From assembly GCA_964645775.1 (NCBI GenBank), contig CAZYBU010000005.1, forward strand, positions 76,715 to 140,714: 64,000 nucleotides of DNA, in the 5' to 3' direction. The notes under the pieces were generated by a model. It ran no database searches and was not told the origin of the DNA. It saw nothing but the letters and a program-made list of their open reading frames with translations. This DNA is from CAZYBU01 sp964645775. Its GTDB lineage: Bacteria; Spirochaetota; UBA4802; UBA5550. This document shows positions 1-8,409 of this stretch, in pieces. Within the stretch, counting starts at the first letter, position 1. Each line of letters begins with the position of its first letter. The translations under genes and the position numbers were made by a program.

Positions 1-1077
1 TCCCAGGCGTATGCCGCTGGTTACAAAGGGAGACTTGTTGTCGAAGGGAACACCGTTTTTATTGCAGGTAATACCGGCAGTTTCAAGCCGGTCAGCCACA
101 TCCCTGCCGGTCAATTCCCTGGAACGGAGGTCCACAAGCATGAGATGGTTATCCGTTCCGCCCGATGTAATGGTAAGATCCCTGGAGAGCAGGGTCTCGG
201 CCAGGATATTTGCATTGGCGATGACCTGCTTCTGGTAATCGATAAAAGTGGGCTGCAGGGCCTCGCCGAAGGCCACCGCTTTGGCAGCGATGCTGTGCAT
301 CTGAGGTCCTCCCTGAACTCCGGGGAACAGAGAACGGTTTATCTCCTTGTCCATATCCTCCTTCGCCAGGATAACCCCTCCCCTGGGACCGCGCAGGGTC
401 TTGTGTGTGGTCATGGTCACGTAATCCGCTCCCTTTACGGGGGATGGATGCAATCCGACGGCCACAAGCCCGGCGGTATGCGCGATATCGGCCATAAGTT
501 TGGCGCCGACATTTTGGGCTATCTCAGCGAAACGGTCGAAATCGATGATCCTTGGATAGGCGGAAGCCCCGGCGATAATCAGCTTGGGTTTGTTCTCCCT
601 TGCAATGCGAGCGACCTCGTCATAATCTATCATCTGGTTTTCGGGGCTTACGCCGTAAGATACGATGTTAAAGTACTTACCTGAGTAATTAGCCGGGGAA
701 CCGTGGGTAAGATGGCCGCCATGGGCCAGATCCATGCCCAGGATCGTGTCGCCGGGCTTGATACAGGATAGCATGACAGCCATATTTGCCTGGGCGCCGC
801 TGTGGGGCTGGACGTTGGCGTATTCGGCCTTAAAAAGTTCCCTGATCCGCTCAAGAGCCAGGCTTTCGGCCCTGTCGGCCGGCTCGCATCCGTTGTAAAA
901 TCTTTTTCCCGGGTAGCCCTCGGCATACTTGTTAGTGAGGGTGGAGGCTGACGCTTCGAGAACGGCCCTGGAGGTGTAATTCTCCGAAGCGATAAGTATA
1001 AGGGACTCCTCCTGGCGTCTGTTCTCTTCCTGGATAATGTCAAAAACAAGACTGTCCTGTTCTTTAAGCTGGCTCAT
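1..1077 (-). CDS. glyA: Serine hydroxymethyltransferase, 3' end outside window
   Basis: PLP enzyme that converts serine and tetrahydrofolate to glycine and 5,10-methylene-tetrahydrofolate in the cytoplasm, the main source of one-carbon units. The frame is open from the ATG at 1077 to the window edge: 359 residues, so roughly the last 60 of about 415-420 are missing. Seen: the N-terminal SENYTS stretch, the NKYAEGYPGKRFYNGCE substrate region, and the PLP lysine near residue 226 in TTHKTLRGPRGG. The visible end (SPFVTSGIR) matches the family near the start of its C-terminal domain. It lies 69 bp downstream of the HD-domain gene on the same strand and may share its transcript. Identity is secure. 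Confidence 0.97.
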   Translation of the reverse strand, partial: MSQLKEQDSLVFDIIQEENRRQEESLILIASENYTSRAVLEASASTLTNKYAEGYPGKRFYNGCEPADRAESLALERIRELFKAEYANVQPHSGAQANMAVMLSCIKPGDTILGMDLAHGGHLTHGSPANYSGKYFNIVSYGVSPENQMIDYDEVARIARENKPKLIIAGASAYPRIIDFDRFAEIAQNVGAKLMADIAHTAGLVAVGLHPSPVKGADYVTMTTHKTLRGPRGGVILAKEDMDKEINRSLFPGVQGGPQMHSIAAKAVAFGEALQPTFIDYQKQVIANANILAETLLSRDLTITSGGTDNHLMLVDLRSRELTGRDVADRLETAGITCNKNGVPFDNKSPFVTSGIRLG

Positions 1078-1146
1078 GATTGCAATTCTCCCTGGCAGGT
1101 AATAATTTCAGGTGAGGCAGAGGGATATTCCCTGTCAAATGAAAAT

Positions 1147-2565
1147 TCACACCTGCTTATCGGTGCCGATATATTCTGCCATGAATTCGGTAAATATATC
1201 AAAGAGGATCGGGTCAAGCTTGGTGGCATCTTCAACCATCTCCTGCCTCATAATGCTTATGGCCTCACTTGTACCTTTCGGATTCGGTCTGCTTCTGTTG
1301 GTAAGGCCGTCGAAGACGTCGTGTATCTCGAGCATCTTGGCCGGGAGAAAGGCCATGGATCGGGCGTTCTTAACGTCTTCAAAGTTCATCGACATATAGG
1401 TTGGAAAGTAGGGGGAGGATGTCTTCATCTTCTCCCTGACCACGGGAAAGAGGAATTTCGATACTCCGTATCCAGAGGGATGGCCATAATACTCATGATG
1501 GAGGGCGGAGATGGCGGCCACATCCTGAGGAATAACCCTGCTTTTAACGAGCATGTTGTATCCCAGCGCCGCGTGTCCAACCACCTTTTCCCGGCTGTAG
1601 GGCATGTTGCCCTCGTGATAATCTATATGAAGGAATTTCCCTGCATCGTGAAGAAGGACCCCGAGAGAATATCGTTTCATCTCGGTCTTTCTAATACGCT
1701 TGATGCCGGTGTCGGAGAGTTTCAGGGCGTGGGTCTTCTGCTGAAGCCGGTCATAGTACTTCTCATAGGCCGGAAGATTATTCAGAATGCGATCAATACG
1801 TCCGTCCCGGAAAAAAGAATCGAAAAAGAATCCGAAGAGGATAAACCGCAGAAAGACCTTGCTGATGTGATCAAAGGTGGGAGATTTGATCGACATCTTC
1901 TCGATAAGGTTAAGGTCTCTGTAACTCAGGTTCTCCTTTCGGAGAAGGCTGATTATCTCTTCGATAAAACCTTCTGTCCGGGCGACGATGTCCCCCATCT
2001 GGTTATCGTTCAGATCGTTGGCCTCATGGCTGCGGACCGAGGTCAGATTGATCATGAAAAAATCGGTTACGATCTTAATACATTCCTTTATGATGTCCTG
2101 GGGCAGGGCTTCCGGGTTCTCAATGTGGCTCCTGATCTGTTCGAGGTCTTTGTCCATGACCCGGGTCTTCTCTTCATAGGTCTGGCTTGAGAACTTGTCC
2201 ATGCGTTCCTGGAACATTCGGTTCAGGGCGGTTCCGTCTCCTGTCTCTCTCGGCTCCTCCATTTCATCTTTATCGTTATCGCTGCCTGTCTCTTCGGCAG
2301 GAGGGGATGGCTGTACCGGAGCCCTGGTCGGCTTCTCCTCTTCCGGTATCCTCGATTCCCAGTCCTTTTTAATGAAAAAAATCTTCTCCCAGGCTTCTTT
2401 CTCAAACAGCTGGTTCAACATTTCGTCTCTGAGGATAACCATCTTGCCCTGGGCGTTCTTTCGCCAGATGGGCGCCCCGGCCCGATGTATATCATCATGA
2501 CGTTTATGTATCTCCTGGAGAGTTATCTCCATGAGGTTTTCCATGTTGGCGTCCTTTTGTTTCAT
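1147..2565 (-). CDS. HD-domain (HD-GYP-like) protein
   Basis: Cytoplasmic protein of 472 residues with an unassigned N-terminal half (Pro/Glu-rich stretch near residues 80-115, predicted helical beyond) and a C-terminal HD phosphohydrolase domain. Seen: LLHDAGK near residue 306, GHAALGYNML, then HHEYYGHPSGYG and DVFDGLTNRSRP. The order follows HD-GYP domains, which cleave cyclic di-GMP, but the GYP signature (HHE..DG.GYP) is altered, so another nucleotide substrate or a non-catalytic role is possible. ATG at 2565 is preferred because GGAAGGT precedes it; a GTG four codons upstream also reads in frame. It is the gene just upstream of glyA. Function beyond the HD fold is inference. Confidence 0.8.
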   Translation of the reverse strand: MKQKDANMENLMEITLQEIHKRHDDIHRAGAPIWRKNAQGKMVILRDEMLNQLFEKEAWEKIFFIKKDWESRIPEEEKPTRAPVQPSPPAEETGSDNDKDEMEEPRETGDGTALNRMFQERMDKFSSQTYEEKTRVMDKDLEQIRSHIENPEALPQDIIKECIKIVTDFFMINLTSVRSHEANDLNDNQMGDIVARTEGFIEEIISLLRKENLSYRDLNLIEKMSIKSPTFDHISKVFLRFILFGFFFDSFFRDGRIDRILNNLPAYEKYYDRLQQKTHALKLSDTGIKRIRKTEMKRYSLGVLLHDAGKFLHIDYHEGNMPYSREKVVGHAALGYNMLVKSRVIPQDVAAISALHHEYYGHPSGYGVSKFLFPVVREKMKTSSPYFPTYMSMNFEDVKNARSMAFLPAKMLEIHDVFDGLTNRSRPNPKGTSEAISIMRQEMVEDATKLDPILFDIFTEFMAEYIGTDKQV

Positions 2566-2636
2566 GTAACCTTCCACAGGGTTTTGTCAGTGTATATCCT
2601 GTTTTCATTATATCATTTTCAACAAGTTTTTCTGTA

Positions 2637-2953
2637 TTTATTTCTTTAACGTTATTTGCAAATGCTTCTGTTATCCCCGCCGCCTGCGGCGGCGGTGATA
2701 ACAATGCAGTATTCTCTATGCTCAGAAGCATCATTAAGAAGAGACACTGAGTTATTTCTTAACATATTTGCTGCAAATGCTTCTGTTATCCCCGCCGCCT
2801 GCGGCGGCGGTGATAACAATGCAGTANNNNNNNNNNNNNNNNNNNNNNNNNNNNNNNNNNNNNNNNNNNNNNNNNNNNNNNNNNNNNNNNNNNNNNNNNN
2901 NNNNNNNNNNNNNNNNNNNNNNNNNNTTCTCTATGCTCAGAAGCATCATTAAG
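2637..2953. repeat. Tandem palindromic repeat, ~115 bp unit, interrupted by gap
   Basis: Two near-identical copies with a 115 bp period are visible (for example CAAATGCTTCTG at 2659 and 2774), and the right part of a further copy resumes exactly after the N run. Each unit can fold into a long hairpin: an inner 14 bp stem TTATCCCCGCCGCC / GGCGGCGGTGATAA with one G-T pair and loop TGC, and an outer stem ATGCTTCTG / CAGAAGCAT. The left flank of copy 1 is a diverged version of the same unit. Because the repeat continues on both sides of the gap, the true copy number is unknown. No open frame explains it. It resembles REP/MITE-type intergenic palindromes. Confidence 0.85.
2827..2926. other. Assembly gap of 100 N
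   Basis: Exactly 100 unknown bases, the usual scaffold placeholder, so the real length is not known. The repeat sequence stops before it and picks up after it in register, which suggests that a collapsed tandem array broke the assembly. Confidence 0.98.
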
Positions 2954-3271
2954 GCTAATTGCTGCAAGTTTTTACGGGAGCGGAGAGATATCCCGCTCAT
3001 CCCGTGCTGGGACTCAGCCATTGCCGGGGATTCTCTGATTTCAGAATATACTGTCCATAAAGTTCTGATCGACATGGTTACCCTGGTGCTTCTCTCCAGC
3101 ATCATTCTGCATGATACCCACCTGATGAGTATAATCTCCCGGAAGGAGAGAATTTACAGGGGCATATCATCCGTGAGGGAGCAGATACGCAGGGTGGCTA
3201 CGGTCATCGAGTACAGAAGGATCATGAAACAGTACGGTCTTGCAACCTCCTCCCGTCAGGAAGTTCTCTGA
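2933..3271 (+). CDS. Hypothetical protein, possibly 5' truncated by the gap
   Basis: Open frame of 112 codons converging on leuB and overlapping its 3' end by 16 bp. Codon usage is coding-like (many C/G third positions), and the product has a hydrophobic stretch around VLIDMVTLVLLSSIIL followed by a basic amphipathic part ending ATSSRQEVL. I recognise no family. The first ATG lies inside the repeat unit just after the N gap and has no clear ribosome site, so the true start may be in the missing sequence, or the frame may be chance. Confidence is limited accordingly. Confidence 0.4.
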   Translation: MLRSIIKANCCKFLRERRDIPLIPCWDSAIAGDSLISEYTVHKVLIDMVTLVLLSSIILHDTHLMSIISRKERIYRGISSVREQIRRVATVIEYRRIMKQYGLATSSRQEVL

Positions 3272-4335
3272 ACCCTTTCGGCTATAAGAGACCCCATCTT
3301 GGATGTATTTGTCTCTTTCATCCCTTCAGACATGATATCGCCGGTCCTGTGTCCGTCAGCCAGAACCGAATTGATGGCCGCGAATATGGCATCATAGGCG
3401 TGGTCCAGGCCAAAGCTGTACTTGAGCATTAATGCCCCGGAGAGTATCTGGGCGATAGGGTTGGCGATGCCCCTGCCGGCGATATCGGGCGCGGACCCAC
3501 CGGCCGGTTCGTAGAGCCCGAACGTGCCTCCGGACAGAGAGGCTGATGGGAGCATGCCCAGTGAGCCGGTAATCGTAGAGGCTTCATCCGAGAGGATGTC
3601 CCCGAACATGTTTCCGCAGAGAACCACGTCGAACTGGCGGGGGTTCTTTACCAGTTGCATGGCCGCGTTGTCCACGTACATGTGTTCAAGAGTGACCCCC
3701 GGGTATTGACGGCCCACCTCCGTTACCACCTCGCGCCAGAATACCATGGACGAGAGAACATTTGCCTTATCGATAGACGTCACCTTTGAAGACCGTCTGC
3801 TCGCCGCCTGGAAGGCGACGTGGGCGATCCGTTCGATTTCCTTTCGGCTGTAAACCAGTGTGTCGAAGGCCCGGTCTTCCTCCCGGCCCCTGGGCTGCCC
3901 GAAATAGATGCCGCCTGTCAGTTCACGTATGATGAGGATATCCAGCCCCTCACCTATGATTTCGGAACGCAGGGGTGATGCTCCTTTCAATTGATTGAAA
4001 ATAATGGCGGGTCGAAGATTGGCGTATAGATCGAAGTGTTTTCTGAGGGGCAGAAGGGCCCCTCGTTCCGGCTGCCGGTCGGAAGGAAGATGTTCCCATT
4101 TCGGACCGCCCACGGAGCCGAAGAGGATTGCGTCGCTCGCCTCGCACAGTTTCAGGGTTTCATCCGGGAGCGCCTCTCCCTGACTGTCTATGGCGGCTCC
4201 TCCCACGTCGGAATGGTTGAAGGTCATTTCAAGTTCATGAGCGGCCGCTGCCTTCACAACCTTTATGGCCTCTTCCATCACTTCCGGTCCGATACCGTCC
4301 CCGGCAAGGACCGCGATTGTAACTTTTCTGTCCAT
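3256..4335 (-). CDS. leuB: 3-isopropylmalate dehydrogenase
   Basis: NAD-dependent oxidative decarboxylation of 3-isopropylmalate to 2-ketoisocaproate, third step of leucine synthesis, cytoplasmic. The 359-residue length is normal. Seen: the N-terminal AVLAGDGIGPEV, the metal/substrate region NMFGDILSDEAS, and the NAD-binding GGSAPDIAGRGIANP. ATG at 4335 has AAGGAG seven bases upstream. No other leucine gene is adjacent, so the leu genes appear scattered. It is distinct from the isocitrate dehydrogenase further right, which has the NADP-type HGTAPKYA sequence instead. Confidence 0.96.
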   Translation of the reverse strand: MDRKVTIAVLAGDGIGPEVMEEAIKVVKAAAAHELEMTFNHSDVGGAAIDSQGEALPDETLKLCEASDAILFGSVGGPKWEHLPSDRQPERGALLPLRKHFDLYANLRPAIIFNQLKGASPLRSEIIGEGLDILIIRELTGGIYFGQPRGREEDRAFDTLVYSRKEIERIAHVAFQAASRRSSKVTSIDKANVLSSMVFWREVVTEVGRQYPGVTLEHMYVDNAAMQLVKNPRQFDVVLCGNMFGDILSDEASTITGSLGMLPSASLSGGTFGLYEPAGGSAPDIAGRGIANPIAQILSGALMLKYSFGLDHAYDAIFAAINSVLADGHRTGDIMSEGMKETNTSKMGSLIAERVQRTS

Positions 4336-4416
4336 TATGAAACTCCTTCCATTTTTCTCCCGCAGGCAGGATGTTCATTGCGGCAGCGAGGGGTATCTTT
4401 GTCAACGAAAAGGCAG

Positions 4417-5283
4417 TCAGTCGTGAGTTATATATTCGCTCTTCAATTTATAGTGGTCAACCCAGCGGTTGTGCATGAAGACAAGACCGATGGCATACAG
4501 AATCGAGATGAAACCGAGTAGGACGTCGATATAGATCGGGGCGGTCAGGGCCAGACGGATTAGAAGTGTGGTAACGGCAAAGGCCGAATTCCGGAAAACG
4601 ATATGAAACGTGGAGGTGTACCTGAGAGAAACCAGTACGATCAGGATGTCACTGAAAATCAGGATTGTGTAGAAAGTATCGAAAAAGATATGACTTGTAC
4701 CCAGCAGAACGTTGCTGCTGAAGTGGTAGATCCCTATAATGCCGAAGAGAACCAGAAGTATCAGAGAGATGAGCTTCTTTGTGCGGATGAACTCGATTTT
4801 ATGGGCCTGGTTATCTATCATAATCTGGTGTTTTTGTATTCGGTAGTAGATGAAGACAAGGGAGAATATCAACAGGGCCCCCAGGGCGTGGGTAATGATA
4901 TGCAGGACCGGTTCTGTTATCTGGTTCCATGCGATCGGTTCCTCGAACTCGGTGATGTGCTTGAAAGATGTTCGCAGGAGAATGAGGGCCAGTATCTCGA
5001 ACTGCTTTCCCACGGAATCGGACATGGACCTGGGGATGACGAAGACAAGCCCCAGGACCTCCCACATCAGGAGCAGGGTCAGGGATATATTGACCGCGTA
5101 ATAATGGCTCGTGGTCATTGATGCGCCTATATCCGGAGGCAGCCATCCCTGACGGTTCGCTTCAATAACAGCAAGTGTGACAAGAAAGACGATGACAAGA
5201 AAGGTGGCGAAAAAACGCTCCGTCCGTTCCATCTTCCATATCATTTCCGCTCGGTTGTAAATTTGTTCAACGAGGAGGAGCAA
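4417..5283 (-). CDS. Multi-pass membrane protein of unknown function
   Basis: About 288 residues with seven to eight hydrophobic segments (first at residues 26-43, last pair near 235-275) and short charged loops, ending in a polar tail. I recognise no catalytic motif or family. A TTG start at 5283 is chosen because TGAGGT lies six bases upstream; ATGs at codons 14 and 18 are alternatives with poorer sites. The gene begins eight bases after the stop of the divergent-PAP2 gene, so the two are very likely co-transcribed and may act on the same membrane lipid or carrier process, but that is inference. Confidence 0.75.
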   Translation of the reverse strand: MLLLVEQIYNRAEMIWKMERTERFFATFLVIVFLVTLAVIEANRQGWLPPDIGASMTTSHYYAVNISLTLLLMWEVLGLVFVIPRSMSDSVGKQFEILALILLRTSFKHITEFEEPIAWNQITEPVLHIITHALGALLIFSLVFIYYRIQKHQIMIDNQAHKIEFIRTKKLISLILLVLFGIIGIYHFSSNVLLGTSHIFFDTFYTILIFSDILIVLVSLRYTSTFHIVFRNSAFAVTTLLIRLALTAPIYIDVLLGFISILYAIGLVFMHNRWVDHYKLKSEYITHD

Positions 5284-5291
5284 GGCGGACC

Positions 5292-5744
5292 TCAGGTAAT
5301 GATCAGGTTGATCAGTATGGCGATGATAATGCCGACAATGCTTCCGCTTATTACCTCCAGGGGAGTGTGACCCATGTTCTCAACAAGTTCTTCCCTGAAT
5401 TCCATGTCGGTATGCTTTTCTTGTAAAATGCGGTTCATAAGGCGGGACTGTTTTCCCGTTTCCCTGCGAACGCCCGAGGCGTCGATCAGTACGATGAAGG
5501 TAATAAGCAGGGCCAGGAAGAAAAGGTTGGTCGGCCCCTCCAGAAGGTAAATACAGGTTGTTGCCGAGACCACGGTAGCTGAATGGGAGCTGGGGATCCC
5601 TCCCTGGACGAAGAGGAGGTCGTGGAGGCTGAAGTGTCGCGTGCGAATGATACCGATAATAATCTTTATGACCTGGGATGTCATGTAGGCCAGAAAACCT
5701 GTCACGAAGAACTGATGGGTAATGATCTGGTAGAGAGCCTGCAA
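5292..5744 (-). CDS. Divergent PAP2-family membrane protein (DUF212/YuiD-like)
   Basis: Small membrane protein of 150 residues related to phosphatidic-acid-phosphatase-type enzymes. Seen: TSQVIKIIIG near the start, the conserved GGIPSSHSATVVSA, DASGVRRETGKQ and ENMGHTPLEVISGSIVGI, in the order typical of the YuiD family; probable substrates are lipid or isoprenoid phosphates. An upstream ATG frame extends the protein, but a TTG at 5744 has an excellent AAGGAGGT five bases before it and gives the family's usual N-terminus, so I place the start there. First gene of a two-gene unit with the membrane protein downstream. Confidence 0.88.
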   Translation of the reverse strand: MQALYQIITHQFFVTGFLAYMTSQVIKIIIGIIRTRHFSLHDLLFVQGGIPSSHSATVVSATTCIYLLEGPTNLFFLALLITFIVLIDASGVRRETGKQSRLMNRILQEKHTDMEFREELVENMGHTPLEVISGSIVGIIIAILINLIIT

Positions 5745-5893
5745 AGCGTACCTCCTTAAAGGGATGACAGGATATGCCATGTATGGAGCTTCCGTCAATA
5801 TAAAATAATTGGAAGGTCTTCTGTTTTTTTCTTGCAAAGGTACTTTTCGTGTAAGAGACTGAAGGTTCGAAGGAATATGACTGGAGGTACTAT

Positions 5894-6886
5894 ATGATAC
5901 GATACTCGGAGCTGGGACTGGTCAATTCCCGAGACCTTTTCAAGAAGGCCTTTGACGGCGGATACGCCATCCCGGCCTATAACTTTAATAACATGGAACA
6001 GCTCCAGGCAATCGTAAGCGCCTGTGTCGAGACACGATCTCCTGTTATTCTTCAGGTTTCATCAGGGGCCCGTAAATACGCGAATCAGACACTGCTCCGA
6101 TATATGGCTGAAGGAGCTGTGCAGTACGCGAAGGAACTCGGTTACGAGATACCCATTGTCCTTCACCTGGATCACGGTGATACCCTGGAGCTTTGCAAGA
6201 GCTGTATTGAAACCGGTTTTTCATCTGTCATGATCGACGGTTCCCATCATCCCTATGAGAAAAACATTGAACTTACGGCCCAGGTCGTGGAGTACGCCCA
6301 TAAATACGATGTGACCGTTGAAGGAGAACTGGGTGTCCTTGCCGGTATCGAGGATGACGTGGTCGCTGAGAAATCGACCTACACTCAGCCCGAAGAGGTC
6401 GAGGATTTTGTTAAAAAAACCGGGGTGGACAGCCTGGCTATATCTATCGGCACATCCCACGGTGCGAACAAGTTCAAACCGGATCAGTGCACCAGGGACG
6501 AGCAGGGACGCCTTGTGCCCCCCCCCCTGAGGTTCGATATTCTGAAAGAGATTGAGAAACGGATATCCGGTTTTCCCATCGTGCTTCACGGATCGTCCTC
6601 TGTTCCCATGAAACACGTTGAGACCATAAACAAGTACGGCGGCGGCCTGAAGGATGCCATAGGTATCCCCGAGGACCAGCTCAGGGAAGCGGCCAGGTCC
6701 GCTGTCTGCAAGGTCAATATCGATTCTGACGGTCGACTGGCCATGACCGCGGCTATACGGGAATTTATGGCTGAGAATCCCGAGGTTTTTGACCCACGCA
6801 AGTATCTTGGGCCGGCCAGAGATCTTTTGAAGGAACTTTACAAACATAAGAACGAAAACGTTCTCGGTTCAGCCGGAAATGCGTGA
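5894..6886 (+). CDS. fba: Class II fructose-bisphosphate aldolase
   Basis: Zinc-dependent aldol cleavage of fructose-1,6-bisphosphate in glycolysis, or the reverse in gluconeogenesis. At 330 residues it is the longer class II type also found in Treponema. Seen: AIPAYNFNNMEQLQAI, the metal/catalytic region VLHLDHGDTLELCK, MIDGSHHPYEKNI, VEGELGVLAGIEDD, ISIGTSHGANKF, and VLHGSSSVP for phosphate binding. ATG at 5894 has GGAGG eight bases upstream. The next gene starts 34 bp downstream of its stop and probably shares its transcript. Confidence 0.96.
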   Translation: MIRYSELGLVNSRDLFKKAFDGGYAIPAYNFNNMEQLQAIVSACVETRSPVILQVSSGARKYANQTLLRYMAEGAVQYAKELGYEIPIVLHLDHGDTLELCKSCIETGFSSVMIDGSHHPYEKNIELTAQVVEYAHKYDVTVEGELGVLAGIEDDVVAEKSTYTQPEEVEDFVKKTGVDSLAISIGTSHGANKFKPDQCTRDEQGRLVPPPLRFDILKEIEKRISGFPIVLHGSSSVPMKHVETINKYGGGLKDAIGIPEDQLREAARSAVCKVNIDSDGRLAMTAAIREFMAENPEVFDPRKYLGPARDLLKELYKHKNENVLGSAGNA

Positions 6887-6920
6887 AAAGGATAACCGGG
6901 ATGTAACAAGGAGACGAGGA

Positions 6921-7352
6921 ATGAAACGAACACTGATCGCCATTATCATGTTTCTGTCGGTTGCGGCATGGTCCTCCCCCCTGCAGCTTGAGACCATTGG
7001 AGCTACCGGTGGGTCCAACCTTTTCCTGACCTATATGGCCATCGGAGTTACGGCCGATGCTTATCAGAACAAGACCTATGATACGGACAAGGCGGCCGGC
7101 TATGTGAAGAGTATGGTGGCACAGGCCCGGGTTGTTAAGAAATACCTGGAAAGATTGATCGAGGAAGGGGAACTTTCGAGTAATGATAGTACCTTCGTGA
7201 AAAAAATGGTCGAGACCTACGATCTTCTCATTGCAGAGGGTGAGGCCTTTATCAAGTACGCGAAGAGTGGTGATCAGTCCCATGCGGATACCTTTCACAA
7301 GAACAGAAAGGACGCCTGGAAAAATATCTCCGATCTGCTCGGTATCGAGTAA
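6921..7352 (+). CDS. Small exported protein, unknown function
   Basis: A 143-residue product with a clear signal peptide (MKRTLIAIIMFLSVAAWSS) and a mature helical, soluble part without cysteines; likely periplasmic. It contains TADAYQNKTYDTDKA and amphipathic helices, with no catalytic motif that I recognise. ATG at 6921 follows GAGACGAGGA; the frame is open upstream to 6879 but that extension overlaps fba and lacks a site. It lies immediately behind fba, and a strong hairpin follows, so fba and this gene form a short operon. Confidence 0.75.
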   Translation: MKRTLIAIIMFLSVAAWSSPLQLETIGATGGSNLFLTYMAIGVTADAYQNKTYDTDKAAGYVKSMVAQARVVKKYLERLIEEGELSSNDSTFVKKMVETYDLLIAEGEAFIKYAKSGDQSHADTFHKNRKDAWKNISDLLGIE

Positions 7353-7396
7353 ACTGTAATTTTCCAGCCATAAAGATACTATAATATAATCTGTAC

Positions 7397-7425
7397 AAGT
7401 ACGCCTCCGCCCGGGAGGCGTACTT
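7397..7425 (+). terminator. Hairpin after fba operon
   Basis: A near-perfect 12 bp stem AAGTACGCCTCC / GGAGGCGTACTT with a short GCCC loop, 45 bases after the stop of the secreted-protein gene. The tail (ATTATTATAG) is AT-rich rather than a pure T run, so it is a probable but not textbook terminator. Confidence 0.65.
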
Positions 7426-7540
7426 ATTATAGAAATCTTGCATTTGCGAAAAAACTGCTTGACCAAAATCGCTGAAATAATCACTTCCTAATGGTGCAGG
7501 TAAACTGTACAATTCTTTGAAGTTGTCAAGGGTGCCCTAT

Positions 7541-8125
7541 ATGTTTCGTTTCTCGCGATCAGTACCAATAATGTTCATAACGGTTCTTTTCGTCTTTCCT
7601 CTCTTTGCCATGGAGGAGGTGGACAAGGATAAGATTCCCGAGAAATACCTTAAGGCCCCGGCCGGATCGAAACTTCCTAACGGCGTTACGATATGGGATG
7701 TTCCCCAGGCCATGCCTGAGATCAAAAAGAGGGCCAACCATTTATGGGTCGTGGAGATGGTCCGCGAGGTTGCCGAGGAAGAGGGCAATATCCGGGAGAT
7801 GGCCGAGTCCCTGCAGTCGGTCATATCGGATATCGAAAAAATTTCAGGCGCATCAACGGAGATACACGGCAATCTCAAGAAGTACGCGGATAAGGCGGAC
7901 GATGTTATCTCGAATTCACGGGCCCTGGTTGAGTCCCTTGAGCAGATTCGCGACGCTTCCAGGGAACAGCTCAAATCCGTTGATGAGACCCGGAACAGTA
8001 TTTCCCGCTTTGACGAATCCGCTAACTCCGTCTCCAGTGGATCCGAGGAGTTGTCAGCCACCTCGGAAGAGATAGCCGGCAACGCGGAAAAACTGAAGGA
8101 ACTTATTGACGAATTCAGGTTCTGA
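7541..8125 (+). CDS. Exported coiled-coil protein with chemoreceptor-like tail
   Basis: 194 residues: an N-terminal signal peptide (hydrophobic stretch PIMFITVLFVFPLF), a short globular part with IWDVPQAMPEIKKRA, then a long heptad-patterned helix (residues 75-185). The last 30 residues, with SGSEELSATSEEIAGNAEKL then KELIDEF, closely resemble the C-terminal ends of methyl-accepting chemotaxis proteins. The conserved receptor tip that binds CheW/CheA is absent and no second membrane segment is seen, so it should be periplasmic and not a classical receptor. ATG at 7541 has AAGGG upstream; a TTG at 7517 is an alternative. Function unknown. Confidence 0.75.
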   Translation: MFRFSRSVPIMFITVLFVFPLFAMEEVDKDKIPEKYLKAPAGSKLPNGVTIWDVPQAMPEIKKRANHLWVVEMVREVAEEEGNIREMAESLQSVISDIEKISGASTEIHGNLKKYADKADDVISNSRALVESLEQIRDASREQLKSVDETRNSISRFDESANSVSSGSEELSATSEEIAGNAEKLKELIDEFRF

Positions 8126-8173
8126 GGAGATCCTGCTGTAACTTTTTCTGATTCTGTGTGTCATACGGGAAGT

Positions 8174-8192
8174 GCCCGGGTTGATACCGGGC
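8174..8192 (+). terminator. Weak hairpin behind coiled-coil gene
   Basis: Six-base-pair stem GCCCGG / CCGGGC with a 7-base loop, 49 bases after the stop codon. No T run follows, so termination is only a guess. The rest of the 284 bp gap before moxR holds AT-rich sequence (TATAATAATGTATACT near 8281) suitable for a promoter, but I could not fix a convincing -35. Confidence 0.35.
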
Positions 8193-8409
8193 CGATTTAT
8201 GAGGGTGGCCCGTAATTAGAATCTGTTATCGCGGGGAGTACTGAGGACCACGTGGCAATCTCCTGATTGTTTTTTACGGTATATAATAATGTATACTAAT
8301 AGACTCGGATGATAATTCAGATTGCTCCGTCTCTTCGTTCCATGCAATGACACTTCTTTGCGGATATCCTCCTTTCCGAAGTTAAGATTTCATATCCAGG
8401 GAGTATCCA

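Noticed and set aside
1321..2190. 289-codon frame opposite the HD-domain gene
   Set aside because: The minus-strand protein has clear HD motifs; this is its shadow.
2656..2952. Frames running through the N gap
   Set aside because: Translation through unknown bases has no meaning, and the flanks are repeat DNA.
2637..2953. CRISPR array
   Set aside because: Long 115 bp units that repeat in full, without short repeats separated by unique spacers.
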